From Burkholderia sp. MS389 (GTDB lineage: Bacteria; Pseudomonadota; Gammaproteobacteria; Burkholderiales; Burkholderiaceae): a stretch of DNA of 64,000 nucleotides. Numbering within the stretch: position 1 is the stretch's first letter; each line of letters opens with the position of its first letter. The notes below the pieces were generated by a model. That model saw only the letters and a program-made list of their open reading frames with translations. It was not told where the DNA came from and ran no database searches. Made by a program: the position numbers and the translations under genes. The DNA is taken from NCBI RefSeq assembly GCF_016899425.1, contig NZ_CP045994.1, forward strand, positions 1,674,001-1,738,000, read 5' to 3'. Of this stretch, positions 27,791 to 37,442 are shown piece after piece.

Positions 27791-27822
27791 AAAGGGCGGC
27801 ATCGTTGCGGATGCCGCCCTTT
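27791..27822 (-). terminator. attenuating hairpin between binding-protein and permease genes
   Basis: 13-bp perfect stem AAAGGGCGGCATC / GATGCCGCCCTTT with a 6-nt loop, followed on the minus strand by TTTGTTTTATC. It would terminate or stabilise most transcripts after the binding-protein gene, giving more binding protein than permease, a common arrangement. Confidence 0.75.
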
Positions 27823-27856
27823 CCGGCCCGCCGTCAGGCGGGAAATGCAGGCGTGC

Positions 27857-28651
27857 TTACTTGATCGGTTTCGTCACGTCGATGCCGAACCACTTGTCGG
27901 AGATCTTCGTGAACGTGCCGTCGGCCTCGAGCTGCGTCATCGCGTCGTCGATCGCCTTCTGGAGCTTCGGGTTGCCCTTCTTGAACGGGATACCCGACGG
28001 GTTCGCCGAACCGACGTTCGCGCCCGGGCGCAGCGGCAACTGCGAGTTCTTCGTCAGGTACGCGAGCATCAGGCGGTCGTTGAGCGCCGCGTCGAGGCGG
28101 CCGGCCGCGAGATCGCGCAGGTACTCGGGCGCGCCCGGGTACGTCTTCACGTCGATGCCGGGCACCGATTTCGCCATGTCCATGTAGTTGGTGCCGAGCG
28201 CGACGCCGAGCTTCTTGCCCTTCAGGTCTTCCAGCGACTTGAACTCGCGCGTGTCGTCCTTGCGCTGGATCAGCTGCGCGGACGAGAATGTGTATGCAGG
28301 CGAGAAGTCGAGCGTTTCCTTGCGCTTGTCGGTGATGCCGACCTGGTTGGCGATCACGTCGAACTTGCCCGCCTGCAGGCCCGCGATGATGCCGCTCCAT
28401 TCGGTCGTCACGAACTCGGCCTTCACGCCGAGCTTCGCGGCGACGGCCTTCGCGATGTCGACGTCGAAGCCGACGAGTTCGCCTTGCGGGTTCTTCGAGT
28501 TGAACGGCGGGAACGTGCCTTCGAGGCCGACGCGCAGCGTGCCGCGCTGCTTGACCTGGTCGAGGAGGTCGGCCGCGTGGGCGGTTGCCACAGCGAACGA
28601 CGTGCCGATCACGCCGGCAACCAGCAGCTTCTTCAACAGCGAAAATTTCAT
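27857..28651 (-). CDS. periplasmic amino acid-binding protein (cystine-type, FliY/TcyJ-like)
   Basis: 264 aa. Signal peptide 1-26 (…FAVATAHAAD). Type II periplasmic binding fold (SBP family 3): RVGLEGTFPPFNS, GFDVDIAKAVAAKLG, KFDVIANQVGIT and GKKLGVALGTNY are signature blocks, and the sequence reads most like cystine-binding proteins. Captures the amino acid in the periplasm for the permease encoded downstream. Its upstream region is unusually AT-rich for this window. Confidence 0.9.
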   Translation of the reverse strand: MKFSLLKKLLVAGVIGTSFAVATAHAADLLDQVKQRGTLRVGLEGTFPPFNSKNPQGELVGFDVDIAKAVAAKLGVKAEFVTTEWSGIIAGLQAGKFDVIANQVGITDKRKETLDFSPAYTFSSAQLIQRKDDTREFKSLEDLKGKKLGVALGTNYMDMAKSVPGIDVKTYPGAPEYLRDLAAGRLDAALNDRLMLAYLTKNSQLPLRPGANVGSANPSGIPFKKGNPKLQKAIDDAMTQLEADGTFTKISDKWFGIDVTKPIK

Positions 28652-28702
28652 CGTGTGTGTCCTTGCCCTGTCCGGGTCAATGATTCTGATCGTGAAGCGA
28701 TG

Positions 28703-28718
28703 ATAGCAAAAATGCTAT
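28703..28718. promoter_or_regulatory. inverted repeat upstream of the binding-protein gene
   Basis: ATAGCA AAAA TGCTAT, a perfect 6-bp inverted repeat in AT-rich DNA 52 nt upstream of the binding-protein start. Position suits an operator; the regulator is not known. Confidence 0.35.
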
Positions 28719-28750
28719 TGATATCTAAATAAAGTTTGTTTATGGCTATA

Positions 28751-29788
28751 TTACGCGGTGCGTTCGCGGGCGATCGCCTTCACGCATTCGGACACGAGCG
28801 CCGGGCCGCGATAGATGAAGCCGGTATAGAGCTGGACGAGCGCCGCGCCGGCCGCGAGCTTCGCACGGGCATCCTCGCCCGAGAAAATGCCGCCGACGCC
28901 AATGATCGGCACGTCGTTGCCGACTTCGGCGTGCAGCTTGCGGATCACCTCGTTCGACGCGTCGAACACCGGGCGGCCCGACAGGCCGCCGGCTTCGTCC
29001 GCGTGCGGCAGGCCCTGGACCGCCGCGCGCGACAGCGTCGTATTGGTGGCGATCACCGCTTCGATCTTGTGGCGCAGCAGCGTGTCGCCGATTTCCTTGA
29101 CCTGCTCGTCGTCGAGATCGGGCGCGATCTTCAGCGCGAGCGGCACGAGCTTGCCGTGCAGGTCGGCGAGGCGCTGCTGCTTGTCCTTCAGCGCGGCGAG
29201 CAGCGCGTCGAGCTCGCCCGCGCCCTGCAACTGGCGCAGGTTCTTCGTGTTCGGCGACGAGATGTTGATCGTCACGTAGCTCGCGAACGGGTACACGCGC
29301 TCGAGGCAGTACAGGTAATCCTCGGCCGCGCGTTCGATCGGCGTGTCGGCGTTCTTGCCGATGTTCAGGCCGAGGATGCCGCGATAGCGGGCGGCCTGCA
29401 CGTTCTTCACGAACTGGTCGACGCCGTGGTTGTTGAAGCCCATTCGGTTGATCAGCGCTTCGGCCTGCGGCAGCCGGAACATCCGCGGGCGCGGGTTGCC
29501 GGGCTGCGGGCGCGGCGTGACCGTGCCGACCTCGATGAAGCCGAAGCCGAGCGCCGCGAGGCCGTCGATGGCCGCGCCGTCCTTGTCGAGGCCGGCCGCG
29601 AGGCCGACCGGGTTGCGGAACGTGAGCCCCATCACGGTGCGCGGCGCGTCGGGCACGCGGGCCGACAGCGCGCAGGCGAGGCCCGTGCGTCCGGCCGCGC
29701 CGAGCGCGCGCAGCGTAAGGTGGTGAGCGTCTTCCGCATCCATTTTGAACAGGGATGCGCGGGCCAGCGGGTAGAGGGAACTGAACAC
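28751..29788 (-). CDS. pyrD: dihydroorotate dehydrogenase (quinone), class 2
   Basis: Membrane-associated flavoenzyme of de novo pyrimidine synthesis, oxidising dihydroorotate with quinone. 345 aa from GTG 29788, the family's usual length. An upstream in-frame ATG at 29821 would add 11 residues. N-terminal helix ([20 protein letters not shown]) is the membrane/quinone tunnel region typical of class 2. Core blocks: [43 protein letters not shown] (catalytic Ser), IATNTTLSR and [11 protein letters not shown]. Last of a minus-strand run with bpt, aat and a NUDIX gene. Confidence 0.97.
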   Translation of the reverse strand: MFSSLYPLARASLFKMDAEDAHHLTLRALGAAGRTGLACALSARVPDAPRTVMGLTFRNPVGLAAGLDKDGAAIDGLAALGFGFIEVGTVTPRPQPGNPRPRMFRLPQAEALINRMGFNNHGVDQFVKNVQAARYRGILGLNIGKNADTPIERAAEDYLYCLERVYPFASYVTINISSPNTKNLRQLQGAGELDALLAALKDKQQRLADLHGKLVPLALKIAPDLDDEQVKEIGDTLLRHKIEAVIATNTTLSRAAVQGLPHADEAGGLSGRPVFDASNEVIRKLHAEVGNDVPIIGVGGIFSGEDARAKLAAGAALVQLYTGFIYRGPALVSECVKAIARERTA

Positions 29789-29886
29789 GGGAATGGGGCG
29801 GACGGCCGAAATGAATGACAACCCGCTATTTTACCGGGAGTTGCGCGGCACGGGCGTGCTTCGCTTCGTAGCCGCCGCGACGCGCG

Positions 29887-30717
29887 TCAGCCCGAGCCGG
29901 AATGTCCGCCCGGCAACGGCGCGCGCGCCAGCGCCGCGTCGACGGGCGGCAGGTCGATCCGTTCCGGATCGAGCGTCTTCCAGCGGCCGTCGATCAGCCC
30001 TTCGAGCGGATGGAAGTTCGCCTTATAGGCCATCTTCGGGCTCTCGCGGATCCAGTAGCCGAGGTACACGTAGGGCAGCCCGAGGCTCTTCGCCTGCTCG
30101 ATCTGCCACAGGATGTTGTAGGTGCCGTAGCTCGTGTGCCGGTCGTCGGGCTCGAAGAACGTATAGACCGACGACAGCCCGTCGCCGAGGATGTCGATCA
30201 TGCTGACCATCCGCAGCTTGCCGGGTTCGCCGCCCGGTGCGTCGAGGTCGCGGAATTCGACGAGGCGCGAGTTGATCCGGCTTTGCAGCAGGAACTGTTC
30301 GTACTGGTCGCGACTGTCGCGATCCATGCCGCCGCCCGCGTGGCGCGCGGACTGGTAGCGCATGTAGAGCGCGTAGTGCTCTTCGTCGTAGTGCAGCGGC
30401 GACACCGTCGCGACCAGCGTGCGGTGCCGCTTCCACATCCTGCGCTGCGTGCGCGTCGGCGCGAACTCGCCGACCGGCACGCGCACCGGCACGCATGCGC
30501 GGCAGCCGTCGCAGTACGGACGGTACGTGAAGACGCCCGAGCGGCGGAAGCCGGCCTTCACGAGTTCGGTGTAGATGTCGGAATTGATCAGGTGGCTCGG
30601 CGTCGCGACTTGCGAGCGTGCGATGCGACCGTCCAGATAGCTGCACGGATAGGGCGCCGTTGCATAGAATTGCAACGCCGAAAGCGGTGAAAGCGGCAGC
30701 TCAGTCGGGTGAGTCAT
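29887..30717 (-). CDS. bpt: aspartate/glutamate leucyltransferase (Bpt)
   Basis: Bacterial N-degron enzyme that transfers Leu from Leu-tRNA to proteins with N-terminal Asp or Glu, marking them for ClpS/ClpAP. 276 aa. N-terminal ATE domain with the Cys motif [14 protein letters not shown]-terminal ATE domain with [14 protein letters not shown] and [17 protein letters not shown]. Lies 33 nt downstream of aat, which supplies the second branch of the same pathway. Confidence 0.96.
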   Translation of the reverse strand: MTHPTELPLSPLSALQFYATAPYPCSYLDGRIARSQVATPSHLINSDIYTELVKAGFRRSGVFTYRPYCDGCRACVPVRVPVGEFAPTRTQRRMWKRHRTLVATVSPLHYDEEHYALYMRYQSARHAGGGMDRDSRDQYEQFLLQSRINSRLVEFRDLDAPGGEPGKLRMVSMIDILGDGLSSVYTFFEPDDRHTSYGTYNILWQIEQAKSLGLPYVYLGYWIRESPKMAYKANFHPLEGLIDGRWKTLDPERIDLPPVDAALARAPLPGGHSGSG

Positions 30718-30750
30718 GGGCAGCTCTCGATGCAGGGAAGGAGTGCCGCG

Positions 30751-31515
30751 CTAGCGCTCGCTCCCGGTGGGCGCCGCCGTTTCGGCGGGGCTCGTCAGCG
30801 CGGCGAGCACGCGCTTGTCGAACTGCCACGGAATCGGCGGTTCGGCTGCCGCGCGGCGCACGTGAGCGACAAAGGCCTGGCGTGCGATCTCGCGGCCGCC
30901 GAGCGACGCTAGATGCGACGTATTCTGCTGGCAGTCTATCATTTCCAACCCCTGCTCGCGAAGGTGCGCGACGAGCGCGGCCAGCGCGATTTTCGATGCA
31001 TCGGTCACGTCCGCATACATCGATTCGCCGAAAAACATCCGGCCGAACGACACGCCATAGAGGCCGCCGACGCGGCGCCCGTCGTGCCACGTTTCGATGC
31101 TGTGCGCGTTGCCGGAGCGGTAGAGCGACGTATAGGCGTCGATGATCTCGGCGGTGATCCAGGTGCCGCGCTGCCCGCGGCGCGGCGCCTGCGCGCACGC
31201 GCGCATCACGCCGGGAAAGTCGTGATCGACGCGCACTTCCCATTCCGGCGTGCGCAGCACGCGCTTCAGCGTCTTGCGCAGCGACGGCGACACCTTGAAT
31301 TCGGCCGGCACCAGGATCATGCGAGGGTCGGGGCTCCACCACAGCACCGGCTGGCCGTCCGAGTACCACGGGAAGATGCCGCGCCGGTACGCGTCGATGA
31401 GGCGCGACGGCAGCAGGTCGGCGCTCGCGGCGAGCAGCCCGGGCGCGCCGGTCGCGGGGCCGAGCGCGCGTTCGATGGACGGAAACGGATCGTCCGGGCC
31501 GAGCCAGGGAACCAT
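30751..31515 (-). CDS. aat: leucyl/phenylalanyl-tRNA--protein transferase
   Basis: Adds Leu or Phe to proteins with N-terminal Arg or Lys, the other arm of the N-degron pathway. 254 aa. Family blocks: [50 protein letters not shown] and MFFGESMYA. Starts 10 nt after the NUDIX stop and is followed by bpt. Confidence 0.97.
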   Translation of the reverse strand: MVPWLGPDDPFPSIERALGPATGAPGLLAASADLLPSRLIDAYRRGIFPWYSDGQPVLWWSPDPRMILVPAEFKVSPSLRKTLKRVLRTPEWEVRVDHDFPGVMRACAQAPRRGQRGTWITAEIIDAYTSLYRSGNAHSIETWHDGRRVGGLYGVSFGRMFFGESMYADVTDASKIALAALVAHLREQGLEMIDCQQNTSHLASLGGREIARQAFVAHVRRAAAEPPIPWQFDKRVLAALTSPAETAAPTGSER

Positions 31516-31525
31516 GGGTGGGGGC

Positions 31526-32071
31526 TCAGCCGTTGCGCAGCGAGCGGAAGATATCGCCGGTGTGCACGCCGTAGTCGCCGGCTGCGCGATCGGCGAAGAA
31601 GAAGCGCAGCGTCTGGCTGACGGTCGGGAACGCGATCTCGTCCCACGGAATGTCGGCTTCGTCGAACAGTTTCACTTCGAGGCTTTCCTCGCCGGCTTCG
31701 AAACCCGGATCGGTGAGCCGCGCGAGGTAGAACAGATGGACTTGATGCACGTGCGGCACGTTGAGCAGCGTGAACAGGTTCTGCACCTCGACGCGCGCGC
31801 CGGCTTCCTCGAGCGTTTCGCGCGCGGCGGCTTCCGCGGTCGTCTCGCCCATTTCCATGAAACCCGCCGGCAGCGTCCAGAATCCGTAGCGCGGTTCGAT
31901 CGCACGGCGGCACAGCAGGATCTGGTCGCCCCAGACCGGCACCGTGCCGACGACGTTGCGCGGATTCTGATAGTGGATCGTGCCGCAGTGATCGCAGACG
32001 AAGCGTTCACGGTTGTCGCCAGGCGGAATGCGCGCGAGGACTTCGTGACCGCAGACGGAGCAGAATTTCAT
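31526..32071 (-). CDS. NUDIX hydrolase with N-terminal zinc ribbon
   Basis: 181 aa. N-terminal zinc ribbon (CSVCGHEV … CDHCGTIHY) followed by the NUDIX fold. The box [22 protein letters not shown] matches GX5EX7REUXEEXGU. Zinc-ribbon NUDIX enzymes include NudC-type NADH/NAD-cap pyrophosphatases, but this protein is short and lacks the larger N-domain of NudC, so a nucleotide-sugar or ADP-ribose substrate is equally possible. First gene of the run with aat, bpt and pyrD. Confidence 0.9.
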   Translation of the reverse strand: MKFCSVCGHEVLARIPPGDNRERFVCDHCGTIHYQNPRNVVGTVPVWGDQILLCRRAIEPRYGFWTLPAGFMEMGETTAEAAARETLEEAGARVEVQNLFTLLNVPHVHQVHLFYLARLTDPGFEAGEESLEVKLFDEADIPWDEIAFPTVSQTLRFFFADRAAGDYGVHTGDIFRSLRNG

Positions 32072-32208
32072 GTCGAGTGGAAGGGACGAGGTGATGCGAG
32101 TGTATCACCGGCCCGCGGCATTCTTGAACGCCTGCGCATGCGGCGGCGTGTCGGGCGAAACGGCGCGCGCGTGCGCGAAGAGGGCGCGGCGTCCGGACGC
32201 GCGAAAAC

Positions 32209-32237
32209 AAAAAGCCCGGCGCGAGGCCGGGCTTTTT
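32209..32237 (-). terminator. terminator of tRNA-fMet
   Basis: 8-bp stem AGCCCGGC / GCCGGGCT, 5-nt loop, with A-run and T-run on the two sides; lies just beyond the tRNA 3' end on the minus strand. Confidence 0.88.
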
Positions 32238-32254
32238 GCGACATTCTGGACGGT

Positions 32255-32331
<77 letters not shown>

Positions 32332-32347
32332 TCCGTCGAAGAAATGA

Positions 32348-32376
32348 ATTATATGGGCTAACCCAGATGCGTGCAA
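32348..32376 (-). promoter_or_regulatory. sigma-70 promoter of tRNA-fMet
   Basis: On the minus strand: TTGCAC (32376-32371), 17-nt spacer, TATAAT (32353-32348), ending 17 nt before the tRNA 5' end. Confidence 0.82.
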
Positions 32377-32528
32377 GTGTTTTCTGACAACCGCATGGCA
32401 GGCGCTGGTGGGGCCGGTACGCGGTGGCACGTGCGCTAGAATCGAGCGGTTTGTGTCGCCATCCCGGCAGCGGCGCTGCGCGATCGCATCGGCGCCGCTG
32501 CAATTCTCATTACTGCATCGACGGATTC

Positions 32529-33026
32529 ATGGATATCGCTCACGATCTGCAATCGATCGGCGCGCAGGAACAGGCGCTCGTGTTTCCCCATTTCGACCCG
32601 GCCCGCGCGTGGGCGCTCGGCAACCGGATGCACGCGCTCGCGACGTCGCGCGGCCATGCGATCGCGATCGACATCGTCACGTTCGGCCAGCCGCTGTTCT
32701 ACGCGGCGCTCGCCGGCGCGACGCCCGACAACGCCGACTGGGTGCGCCGCAAGCGCAACGTCGTCGCGCATTTTCGCCGCAGTTCTTACGCGATCGGCCT
32801 GCGCATGCAGCAGGCCGGCGCGACGCTCGCGGACAAGCACGGGCTGCCGGCCGCCGACTATGCGTCGCACGGCGGTTCGTTTCCGCTGACCGTCGCCGGC
32901 GCCGGCGTGATCGGCTCGATCACCGCGTCCGGGCTGCCGCAGCGCGCGGACCACGAGTTCGTCGTCGAGGCGCTGTGTGCGGAACTCGGTCACGACTACG
33001 CGGTACTGGCCCTCGCAAGGAGCTGA
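32529..33026 (+). CDS. UPF0303 / GlcG-HbpS-like domain protein
   Basis: 165 aa single-domain protein of the UPF0303 family (related to the GlcG/HbpS haem-degrading fold). Blocks: [50 protein letters not shown] and [18 protein letters not shown]. No signal peptide, so cytoplasmic. Molecular role of bacterial members is not established. ATG 32529 is chosen as the start of the conserved domain. Only 3 nt before the SMR transporter gene, so co-transcribed. Confidence 0.88.
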   Translation: MDIAHDLQSIGAQEQALVFPHFDPARAWALGNRMHALATSRGHAIAIDIVTFGQPLFYAALAGATPDNADWVRRKRNVVAHFRRSSYAIGLRMQQAGATLADKHGLPAADYASHGGSFPLTVAGAGVIGSITASGLPQRADHEFVVEALCAELGHDYAVLALARS

Positions 33027-33029
33027 GCG

Positions 33030-33368
33030 ATGCAACTGCCCGGTTACGCATGGCTCGCGATCGCGATCGTCGCGGAAGTGATCGGCACGTCCGCGCTGCG
33101 CGCGGCGGACGGCTTCACGCGCCTCTGGCCGTCGGTGCTCGTCGTCGCCGGTTACGGCGTCGCGTTCTACTGCCTGTCGCTCACGTTGCGCACGATGCCC
33201 GTCGGCATCATCTATGCCGTCTGGTCGGGCGCCGGCATCGTGCTGATCACGCTCGTCGCGATGCTGCTCTATCGCCAGGTGCCGGACGTGCCGGCGGTGA
33301 TCGGTCTCGGGCTGATCATCGCGGGCGTCGTGGTGCTGAACCTGTTCTCGAAGATGCAGGCGCACTGA
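33030..33368 (+). CDS. small multidrug resistance (SMR) efflux protein, EmrE-like
   Basis: 112 aa with four membrane helices. The essential helix-1 glutamate is present in IVAEVIGT (Glu16), with GFTRLWPSV, YAVWSGAGIVLITL and GLIIAGVVVLNLFS aligning closely to EmrE. Proton-coupled exporter of cationic drugs, acting as a dual-topology dimer. The substrate is not predictable; guanidinium exporters (Gdx) share the fold but the WSGxG context reads as EmrE type. Confidence 0.93.
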   Translation: MQLPGYAWLAIAIVAEVIGTSALRAADGFTRLWPSVLVVAGYGVAFYCLSLTLRTMPVGIIYAVWSGAGIVLITLVAMLLYRQVPDVPAVIGLGLIIAGVVVLNLFSKMQAH

Positions 33369-33390
33369 GCGTGCGACTGCCGTTTGCCGG

Positions 33391-34554
33391 ATGACCGTCA
33401 TGACCGATTCCACTCCCGCCGCCGTTTCCGCCGAATCCGCCCAGCCCGACGTGCGCGCGTACGTCGCGAACCGCATCGGCTTTCTCGAACTGAACCGGCC
33501 GAAGGCGCTGAATGCGCTGTCGGTCGGCATGATCCGGCTGATGCAGCAGGCGCTCGACGCGTGGCGCGACGATCCCGACGTCGTCGCGGTCGTCGTGCAC
33601 AGCCCGCATCCGCGCGCATTCTGCGCGGGCGGCGACGTGCGCTTCTTCCACGACGCGTGGCGGCGCGGCGACCGCGATGCGGTCGACACGTTCTTCATCG
33701 ACGAATACACGCTGAACCATGCGATCTTCACGTATCCGAAGCCGTACATCGCGCTGATGCACGGCGTCGTGATGGGCGGCGGCATGGGGATATCGCAGGC
33801 GGCGCGGCATACGGGCGGCCTGCGCGTCGTGACCGACTCGACGAAGATGGCGATGCCCGAAACGCGCATCGGCCTGTTCCCGGACGTCGGGATGAGCTGG
33901 TTTCTCGCGCGCACGCCCGGCGCGATCGGCCGCTATCTCGCGGTGACCGGCGCGACGCTCGACGCGGCCGGTGCGCTGTACGCGCAACTCGCCGACGTCT
34001 ATCTGCCCGACGCCGCGCTGCCGGCGCTGCTCGACACGCTGCGTACCGCGCGCATCGACAGCGGCGCGCAGGCCGTCGCATGCGTGAAACATGCGGCAGC
34101 CGCGCACAAGGTCGTGCCGACGCCCGACACGTCGGCGCTCGCCGATGCGCGTGCCGGGATCGACCGGCATTTCGCGCAGCCGGACATCAACGCGATCCTC
34201 GCGTCGCTCGACGCCGAGCAGGATTGCGCGGCGGTCGACGGGTGGGTCGAGAAGGCGACCCACGCGACGCGCGAGCAGTTGTCGCCGCTGTCGATGGCCG
34301 TGTCGCTCGAAGTCGTCGAACGCGCGCGCGGCGCGACGATGGCCGATTGCCTGCGGCGCGATCTCGATCTCACGCGCTCGACCTTCGCGCGCGGCGACGT
34401 GATCGAAGGCGTGCGCGCGCTGATCGTCGACAAGGATCACCAGCCCGTGTGGCGTTTCAAGTCGGCTGCCGACGTCCGGCGCGCCGACGTGCTCGCGATG
34501 TTCGACAGCCCGTGGGCGCCCGACGCGCATCCGCTGCGCGAGCTGAAGGACTGA
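33391..34554 (+). CDS. enoyl-CoA hydratase/isomerase family, 3-hydroxyisobutyryl-CoA hydrolase-like
   Basis: 387 aa crotonase-superfamily enzyme of the long HIBCH class used in valine breakdown. Blocks: FLELNRPKALNALSVGMIRL, FCAGGDVRFFHDAWRRGD (oxyanion hole), MHGVVMGGGMGISQ, MAMPETRIGLFPDVGMSWFL (catalytic Glu/Asp region) and the C-terminal helices with QPVWRFKSAADV. Length well beyond the 260-aa simple hydratases supports HIBCH. ATG 33400 is an alternative start three codons in. No other valine-pathway gene is adjacent. Confidence 0.88.
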   Translation: MTVMTDSTPAAVSAESAQPDVRAYVANRIGFLELNRPKALNALSVGMIRLMQQALDAWRDDPDVVAVVVHSPHPRAFCAGGDVRFFHDAWRRGDRDAVDTFFIDEYTLNHAIFTYPKPYIALMHGVVMGGGMGISQAARHTGGLRVVTDSTKMAMPETRIGLFPDVGMSWFLARTPGAIGRYLAVTGATLDAAGALYAQLADVYLPDAALPALLDTLRTARIDSGAQAVACVKHAAAAHKVVPTPDTSALADARAGIDRHFAQPDINAILASLDAEQDCAAVDGWVEKATHATREQLSPLSMAVSLEVVERARGATMADCLRRDLDLTRSTFARGDVIEGVRALIVDKDHQPVWRFKSAADVRRADVLAMFDSPWAPDAHPLRELKD

Positions 34555-34604
34555 CGTCGATCAGGCTGACCCGCGCGAGCCGATCGACGCGCGACACGGA
34601 AACG

Positions 34605-34638
34605 AAAAGGCCGCGTGCACGATGCACGCGGCCTTTTT
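34605..34638 (+). terminator. bidirectional intrinsic terminator
   Basis: 11-bp perfect stem GGCCGCGTGCA / TGCACGCGGCC with loop CGA, preceded by AAAA and followed by TTTTT, between two converging genes. Confidence 0.92.
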
Positions 34639-34685
34639 CATGGAAGTCGGCCGGTCCTGAAGGGCGCGTCGCCCGCGCCGCGGCG

Positions 34686-35114
34686 TTATTCGTCGCCCGC
34701 GTCGTCCGACATGAACGCGCGCATGAACACGAGCGCGCCGAAACCCCACACCGCATTGGCCGCGAAGCCGGCCGCGAGCACGGGCATCATGTTGCCCGAC
34801 GGCCAGATGCCGCGCAGCGGATCGATCGCGAACACGCGAGCCGCCGTCAGCACGATGCCGCCGAACACGAGTGCGCCGATCCACGATGCTTCGCGTTCCG
34901 GCGACACGCGCAACAACCACGCCATCGGAATCGCGCAGCACGCGCTGATCAGCGCATTCGCGACAAATTCAGGAATGCCGAGCGGCGCGAACGGTTGTGT
35001 CGAGAAGCCGGTTGCGGCGATCAGGTCGGCCGTGTGAAGGAGGGCGAGCGTGGCCTCGCGGAAGAACAGTGCGGCCAGGAAGCCGGACAGGAAGGGCAGG
35101 ATGACTTTCTGCAT
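34686..35114 (-). CDS. small integral membrane protein of unknown function
   Basis: 142 aa from ATG 35114 (146 from an in-frame GTG at 35126). Four likely membrane helices: residues about 4-25, 40-62 (FVANALISACCAIPMAWLL), 72-90 (IGALVFGGIVLTAARVFAI) and 105-128 (VLAAGFAANAVWGFGALVFM); short acidic C-terminus. No recognised family. A consensus -10 TATAAT lies at 35186-35181 on the minus strand, about 67 nt before the start. Confidence 0.75.
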   Translation of the reverse strand: MQKVILPFLSGFLAALFFREATLALLHTADLIAATGFSTQPFAPLGIPEFVANALISACCAIPMAWLLRVSPEREASWIGALVFGGIVLTAARVFAIDPLRGIWPSGNMMPVLAAGFAANAVWGFGALVFMRAFMSDDAGDE

Positions 35115-35455
35115 CGATGAGTGCACCGCAGGCGCGCACGGCCGGGGCCGGGCGCGCGGAGTTATTCGGATAGGTGCGCCATTATAGGGCCCGGCCGCGG
35201 CGATATTCGCTCCAGCGTCGTGCTAATCACGAAAGCGGAAAACCTAAGCTCAAAAAAATCGTTCCAAAGCCCTGTACCGGTCCCTAGACTGATTTCCCAG
35301 AAACAGCCGTGCAATCGCGTCCTCGTCCGCGGCACGGCCTGACCGGCGAGCCATCCCGATTCGAATGCACACCATGCATGCGTCGCTCATCCGCGACGCG
35401 AGCAGGGCGATGTCTTTTTCAAATTTCGGCAGTGACAGTCAAGCAGGAGCAGCAG
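35115..35455. promoter_or_regulatory. divergent control region upstream of ssuD
   Basis: 341 bp without a gene. It holds a -10 box TATAAT for the minus-strand membrane protein (35186-35181) and an AT-richer stretch about 35225-35300 that is a likely site for a LysR-type sulphur regulator (CysB/SsuR class) of the ssu operon. No exact binding motif can be called by eye. Confidence 0.45.
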
Positions 35456-36613
35456 ATGAATGTGTTCTGGTTTATCCCCACGCATGGCGACAGCCGCTAT
35501 CTCGGCACGGCCGAAGGCGCGCGAGCCGCGGACTACGATTACTTCAAGCAGGTCGCCGTGGCGGCCGACACGCTCGGCTACGACGGCGTGCTGCTGCCGA
35601 CCGGCCGTTCCTGCGAGGATGCGTGGGTCGTCGCGTCGAGCCTGATTCCGGCGACGCAGCGTCTGAAGTTCCTGGTCGCCGTGCGTCCCGGCATCGCTTC
35701 GCCGGGGCTGGCCGCGCGGATGGCCGCGACGTTCGACCGCCTGTCGGGCGGCCGCCTGCTGATCAACGTCGTCACGGGCGGCGATGCGGCCGAGCTCGAA
35801 GGCGACGGCCTGTTCGCCGATCACGACACGCGCTACGAGATCACCGACGATTTCCTGAACATCTGGCGCGGGCTGCTGACCGCGTCGCACGACAACGGCG
35901 GATTCGACTACATCGGCAAGCACCTGCAGTCGAAAGGCGGCAAGGCGCTTTATCCGCCGGTGCAGCATCCGCATCCGCCGCTGTGGTTCGGCGGCTCGTC
36001 GCCGGCCGCTCACGCGATTGCCGCCGATCACATCGATACCTACCTGACCTGGGGCGAGCCGCCCGAGGCCGTCGCGAAGAAGATCGCCGACATCCGCGCC
36101 CGTGCCGACGCGCGCGGCCGCAAGATCAAGTTCGGCATCCGCCTGCACGTGATCGTGCGCGAGACCGAGGACGAAGCATGGCGCGACGCCGAGCGGCTGA
36201 TCAGCCGGCTCGACGACGACACGATCGCGCGGGCGCAGAAGGCGTTCGCGAACATGGATTCGGAAGGCCAGCGCCGGATGGCCGCGCTGCACGGCGGCAA
36301 GCGCGGCGGCCGCGAGGCGCTCGAGGTCTATCCGAACCTGTGGGCCGGCGTGGGGCTGGTGCGCGGCGGCGCCGGCACGGCGCTCGTCGGCAATCCCGAG
36401 CAGGTCGCCGAACGCATGCGCGAATACGCGGATCTCGGTATCGAGACGTTCATCCTGTCCGGCTATCCGCACCTCGAGGAGTCGTATCGGTTCGCGGAAC
36501 TCGTGTTCCCGCTGATCAAGGGCCAGGGTGTCGAGAAGGCGGCCGGTCCGTTGTCGGGGCCGTTCGGCGAGATCGTCGGCAACAACTATCTGCCGAAGAC
36601 GAGCCAGAGCTGA
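35456..36613 (+). CDS. ssuD: FMNH2-dependent alkanesulfonate monooxygenase
   Basis: Luciferase-fold monooxygenase that releases sulphite from alkanesulfonates. 385 aa from ATG 35456 (AGGAG upstream). Blocks: [37 protein letters not shown] (with the active-site Arg region), [32 protein letters not shown] and the C-terminal loop [11 protein letters not shown]. It needs FMNH2 from SsuE, whose gene is not adjacent. First gene of ssuDCB. Confidence 0.97.
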   Translation: MNVFWFIPTHGDSRYLGTAEGARAADYDYFKQVAVAADTLGYDGVLLPTGRSCEDAWVVASSLIPATQRLKFLVAVRPGIASPGLAARMAATFDRLSGGRLLINVVTGGDAAELEGDGLFADHDTRYEITDDFLNIWRGLLTASHDNGGFDYIGKHLQSKGGKALYPPVQHPHPPLWFGGSSPAAHAIAADHIDTYLTWGEPPEAVAKKIADIRARADARGRKIKFGIRLHVIVRETEDEAWRDAERLISRLDDDTIARAQKAFANMDSEGQRRMAALHGGKRGGREALEVYPNLWAGVGLVRGGAGTALVGNPEQVAERMREYADLGIETFILSGYPHLEESYRFAELVFPLIKGQGVEKAAGPLSGPFGEIVGNNYLPKTSQS

Positions 36614-36629
36614 GCGACGGAGGCTTGCG

Positions 36630-37442
36630 ATGACAACGAAAACGTCGAAGACGGGCGTCGCCGTGGCCGCCCGCGCATGGCGCGGCGTCGCGCCGTGGCT
36701 CGTGCCGCTCGCGTTGCTGGTGGTGTGGGAAGTCGGTGCGCGCACCGGCTGGCTGTCGACCCGCGTGCTGCCCGAGCCGGTGGCGGTCGTGCGCGCGGCC
36801 TGGTCGCTCGTGACGTCGGGCGAAATGTGGGCGAACGTGAAAGTGAGCACGTGGCGCGCGCTGTTCGGCTTCGCGATCGGCGGCGGCGTCGGCCTCGCGC
36901 TGGGGCTTGCGACCGGGCTGTCGAAGGCCGCCGAGGTCGCGCTCGACTCGACGATCCAGATGATCCGCAACATCCCGGCGCTCGCGATGATTCCGCTCGT
37001 GATCCTGTGGTTCGGCATCGACGAGAAGGCGAAGCTGTTCCTCGTCGCGCTCGGCGTGTTCTTCCCCGTCTACATCAATACGTATCACGGGATCCGCTCG
37101 GTCGACGCGAACCTGATCGAGATGGCGAAGAGTTACGGCGTGCGCGGCTTCGCGCTGTACCGCGACGTGATCCTGCCGGGCGCGCTGCCGTCGATTCTCG
37201 TCGGCGTGCGTTTCGCGCTCGGGCTGATGTGGGTGATGCTGATCGTCGCGGAAACGATCTCCGCGCAGTCGGGCATCGGCTACATGACGATGAACGCGCG
37301 GGAATTCCTGCAAACCGACGTGGTGGTGGTCGGCATCCTGCTGTACGCGGTGCTCGGCAAGCTGGCCGATGTGCTGGCGAAATGGATCGAGCGCGTGACG
37401 CTGCGCTGGCACCCCGCCTATCAATCAGGAGCAAAGGCATGA
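36630..37442 (+). CDS. ssuC: aliphatic sulfonate ABC transporter permease
   Basis: 270 aa, six helices. The coupling loop [20 protein letters not shown] matches the SsuC/TauC consensus (EAA…G), and [12 protein letters not shown] is a family block. Start ATG 36630 is 16 nt after ssuD; the end overlaps ssuB by 4 nt. Confidence 0.96.
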   Translation: MTTKTSKTGVAVAARAWRGVAPWLVPLALLVVWEVGARTGWLSTRVLPEPVAVVRAAWSLVTSGEMWANVKVSTWRALFGFAIGGGVGLALGLATGLSKAAEVALDSTIQMIRNIPALAMIPLVILWFGIDEKAKLFLVALGVFFPVYINTYHGIRSVDANLIEMAKSYGVRGFALYRDVILPGALPSILVGVRFALGLMWVMLIVAETISAQSGIGYMTMNAREFLQTDVVVVGILLYAVLGKLADVLAKWIERVTLRWHPAYQSGAKA

